Assembly (NCBI GenBank): GCA_031277195.1
Contig: JAITMU010000160.1
Span: 1-6,972, forward strand
Source of the DNA: Gallionellaceae bacterium
Lineage (GTDB): Bacteria > Pseudomonadota > Gammaproteobacteria > Burkholderiales > Gallionellaceae
Length of the DNA: 6,972 bases
Reading direction: 5' to 3'
The notes under the pieces were generated by a model. The model did not search any database, had not been told where the DNA came from, and saw only the letters and a program-made list of their open reading frames with translations. This document shows positions 5,345 through 6,972 of the stretch, piece after piece; the stretch's first letter is position 1, and each line of letters opens with the position of its first letter. The position numbers and the translations under genes were made by a program.

Positions 5345-6972
5345 GTTCCCGACGCCGGTTCAGGTGCGGCCAACGCGATTTATCTGACCGGCGGCAGCGT
5401 GACGCTCAACACCGCCAGCAACACCATTAGTTTCTTTGACCCGATCCAGTCGCAAGGCACAAACAACATCAGTGTCACCGCGACCGGCGGCGGCACGGTG
5501 CTGTTTGATGGCTCGCTCTACGGCGTGGCCGCTGATCGCCTCTCCGCCGTACGCGGCACGACCACGGTTGACGCCAATACCCTGTTCCGCGTGCAGAACA
5601 ACGCTGTCTATGGCACCAATGTGATGAGCGTTATCGCGACCAATGGCGGCACCATCGCCGGCAATGCCACCATCGGCGGCAATGTCACCATCGGCCCCGG
5701 CGGCATTCTCGAACCCAACGCGGGCGGCAACGCCAACACGAGCACCTTGACCATCAACGGCAATCTCGTCCTCGACCCCGGCGCGACCCTCAACTACAAC
5801 TTCGGCCAGCCCAATGTGGTCGGCGGGCCGTTCAACGATCTCACCATCGTGCACGGCAATCTCACGCTTGATGGCATCCTCAACGTCACCCAGACCTCCG
5901 GCGGCCTCATGAGTCCCGGCGTCTATCGCGTCATCAGCTATGACGGCACACTGACGAATAACACCCTGACACTCGGCACCATGCCCGCGACGGGTTTTTC
6001 GGTGCAGACCACGGTCGCCAAACAGGTCAACCTCATCAACGAAAACGTGCCGCTTACCTTCTGGGACGGTGATATCGCCGGCTTGCATGGCAACAGCATC
6101 GTTGATGGCGGCAACGGCGTCTGGCAGAACACCACCGGCAATACCCACTGGACGGACGGCACCGGCACTCCGATCGCGCCTTGGGCCAACGGCGGCTTTG
6201 CCGTCTTCACGGGCACGCCCGGCACAGTTGACGTCGATAATAGTCTCGGCCAGGTCAGCGTCTCCGGCATGCAATTCGCCACGGACGGCTATGTCATTCG
6301 GGGCGATGATCTCCTGCTCATCGATCACTCCAGCTTTCCCGGTCAGTCTCTCATCCGCGTCGGCGACGGCTCCTCGGCGGGCGCAGCCATGACGGCAATC
6401 ATGGACGCGCGGCTGACGGGCAGCACGCAACTGGTCAAAAGTGACCTTGGCACCCTCGTCCTCAACGCCGCCAACACCTACACCGGCGGCACGGCGATCA
6501 ACGGCGGCACACTGCGCATTTCCGCCGACAACAATCTCGGCGACCTTGCGGGAAATCTGAGTTTTGATAACGGCACGCTCAACACCACGGCGAGTTTCAG
6601 CACGGCACGCTCCATAACGCTTGCCGGTCTCGGTGGCACCTTCAATACCAATGCTGGCACCACGCTCACCTTGAGCAGCCCTATCACCGGCACCGGAACC
6701 TTGACTAAAACAGGCACCGGCACGTTGGTCTTCGACAATGCCGCCAACACCTACACCGGCGCAACCGCAGTGAACGGCGGCACGCTACGCGCCGGTGTCG
6801 CCAACACCTTCAGCCCCGATTCTGACTACACCGTTGCCGCCGGTGCTACGTTGGACGCCAACGGCCTCAACCAGACCATAGGCAATCTCACCAATTCCGG
6901 CACGGTCATCGTTGGCCGCAATGGATTGCCTGCGCCCGCCCCGGCGACCCTCATCGTCGATGGCGACTACGT
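3929..6972 (+). CDS. Autotransporter passenger, remainder of the same gene (open through right edge)
   Basis: The frame used from 3209 stays open for 1014 codons after the TGA and leaves the window without a stop. The first in-frame ATG after the TGA is at 4100, with no Shine-Dalgarno, so independent translation is unlikely and no signal peptide would be present. In order it contains Pmp-like repeats to about 5344; a Pmp-middle-like segment ending in FFDPI; Gly/Asn-rich beta-helix with GNVTIGPGGILEPN and GNLVLDPGATLNYNFG near 5684-5810; a Trp-containing module (FWDGDIAG, GVWQNT, HWTDG) near 6059-6155; and two PATR repeats. No cysteine is seen after the signal peptide, as is typical of exported autotransporter passengers. 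The C-terminal beta-barrel, expected downstream, is not in view, so transport through its own barrel is inferred. The gene would encode a surface protein, possibly an adhesin; no ligand can be inferred. Confidence 0.72.
5372..5446 (+). other. Pmp-middle-like segment after the repeat array
   Basis: NAIYLTGGSVTLN followed by SNTISFFDPI resembles the junction in chlamydial Pmps where the GGA/FxxN repeats give way to the middle domain with its I-x-FYDPI motif. It marks the end of the repeat array at the same place as in Pmps. The assignment is from memory of the motif, not from an alignment. Confidence 0.45.
6419..6523 (+). repeat. PATR (passenger-associated transport repeat) copy 1
   Basis: GSTQLVKSDLGTLVLNAANTYTGG continuing to TAINGGTLRIS fits the autotransporter-associated beta-strand repeat pattern L-x-K-x-G-x-GTLxLxxxNTYTGGTxxNGGTL. 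One departure is SDLG in place of the usual TGxG. In other autotransporters such repeats lie in the passenger and help secretion efficiency. Confidence 0.8.
6689..6796 (+). repeat. PATR (passenger-associated transport repeat) copy 2
   Basis: GTGTLTKTGTGTLVFDNAANTYTGA continuing to TAVNGGTLRAG is a textbook PATR. It shares a 21-nt identical stretch with copy 1 (6740-6760 and 6467-6487), 273 nt or exactly 91 codons apart. More copies may lie beyond the right edge. Confidence 0.85.

Noticed and set aside
5360..6430. Minus-strand 356-codon open frame
   Set aside because: It is antisense to the autotransporter passenger. The long openness comes from regular Gly/Asn/Thr codons on the plus strand; no start signal or family motif is seen.

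Overview
The window looks like chromosomal DNA of a GC-rich Gram-negative proteobacterium, most likely a betaproteobacterium. This rests on three things: MutS and SuhB proteins close to the E. coli forms, a divergent suhB/trmJ pair of the kind seen in beta- and gammaproteobacteria, and an ESPR-type extended signal peptide, known from large type V secreted proteins of those two classes. The species cannot be named from the sequence.

Left part (1-2091, minus strand): a compact housekeeping cluster transcribed right to left. It holds suhB (inositol-monophosphatase family), a DUF1992/DnaJ-C28-like small protein 6 nt further on, and mutS, whose start overlaps the small gene and which runs off the left edge. 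The tight spacing suggests one operon, with mutS coupled to translation of the gene before it. An 81-nt divergent regulatory region (2092-2172) separates this cluster from trmJ (2173-2910, plus strand), a tRNA 2'-O-methyltransferase.

Middle (2911-3208): an intergenic stretch with no gene that becomes strongly AT-rich toward its right end. It closes in a degenerate tandem repeat that presents the same short initiation signal (purine run, then TTC-ATG-AAT-TA) three times in 60 nt.

Right part (3209-6972, plus strand): one very long secreted-protein frame, probably a classical autotransporter whose C-terminal barrel lies beyond the right edge. It has an ESPR plus a long signal peptide, then a beta-helical passenger without cysteine. 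The passenger starts with a long array of chlamydial-Pmp-like repeats (xxxN...GGA[ILVFM]), built from two alternating unit types. A Pmp-middle-like AIYL...FFDPI segment follows, and then PATR-type repeats. The frame is interrupted once, by a TGA at 3926-3928, at a position where sister repeats carry an aromatic residue and one carries Trp (TGG). The frame is otherwise open for 1014 more codons. The most likely reading is one gene cut by a single G-to-A change, hence a recent pseudogene, a sequencing error, or a gene expressed by readthrough.

The housekeeping genes are ordinary. The autotransporter locus, with its triplicated start region, two-flavour repeat array, mixed passenger architecture and single nonsense codon, is the part worth following up.
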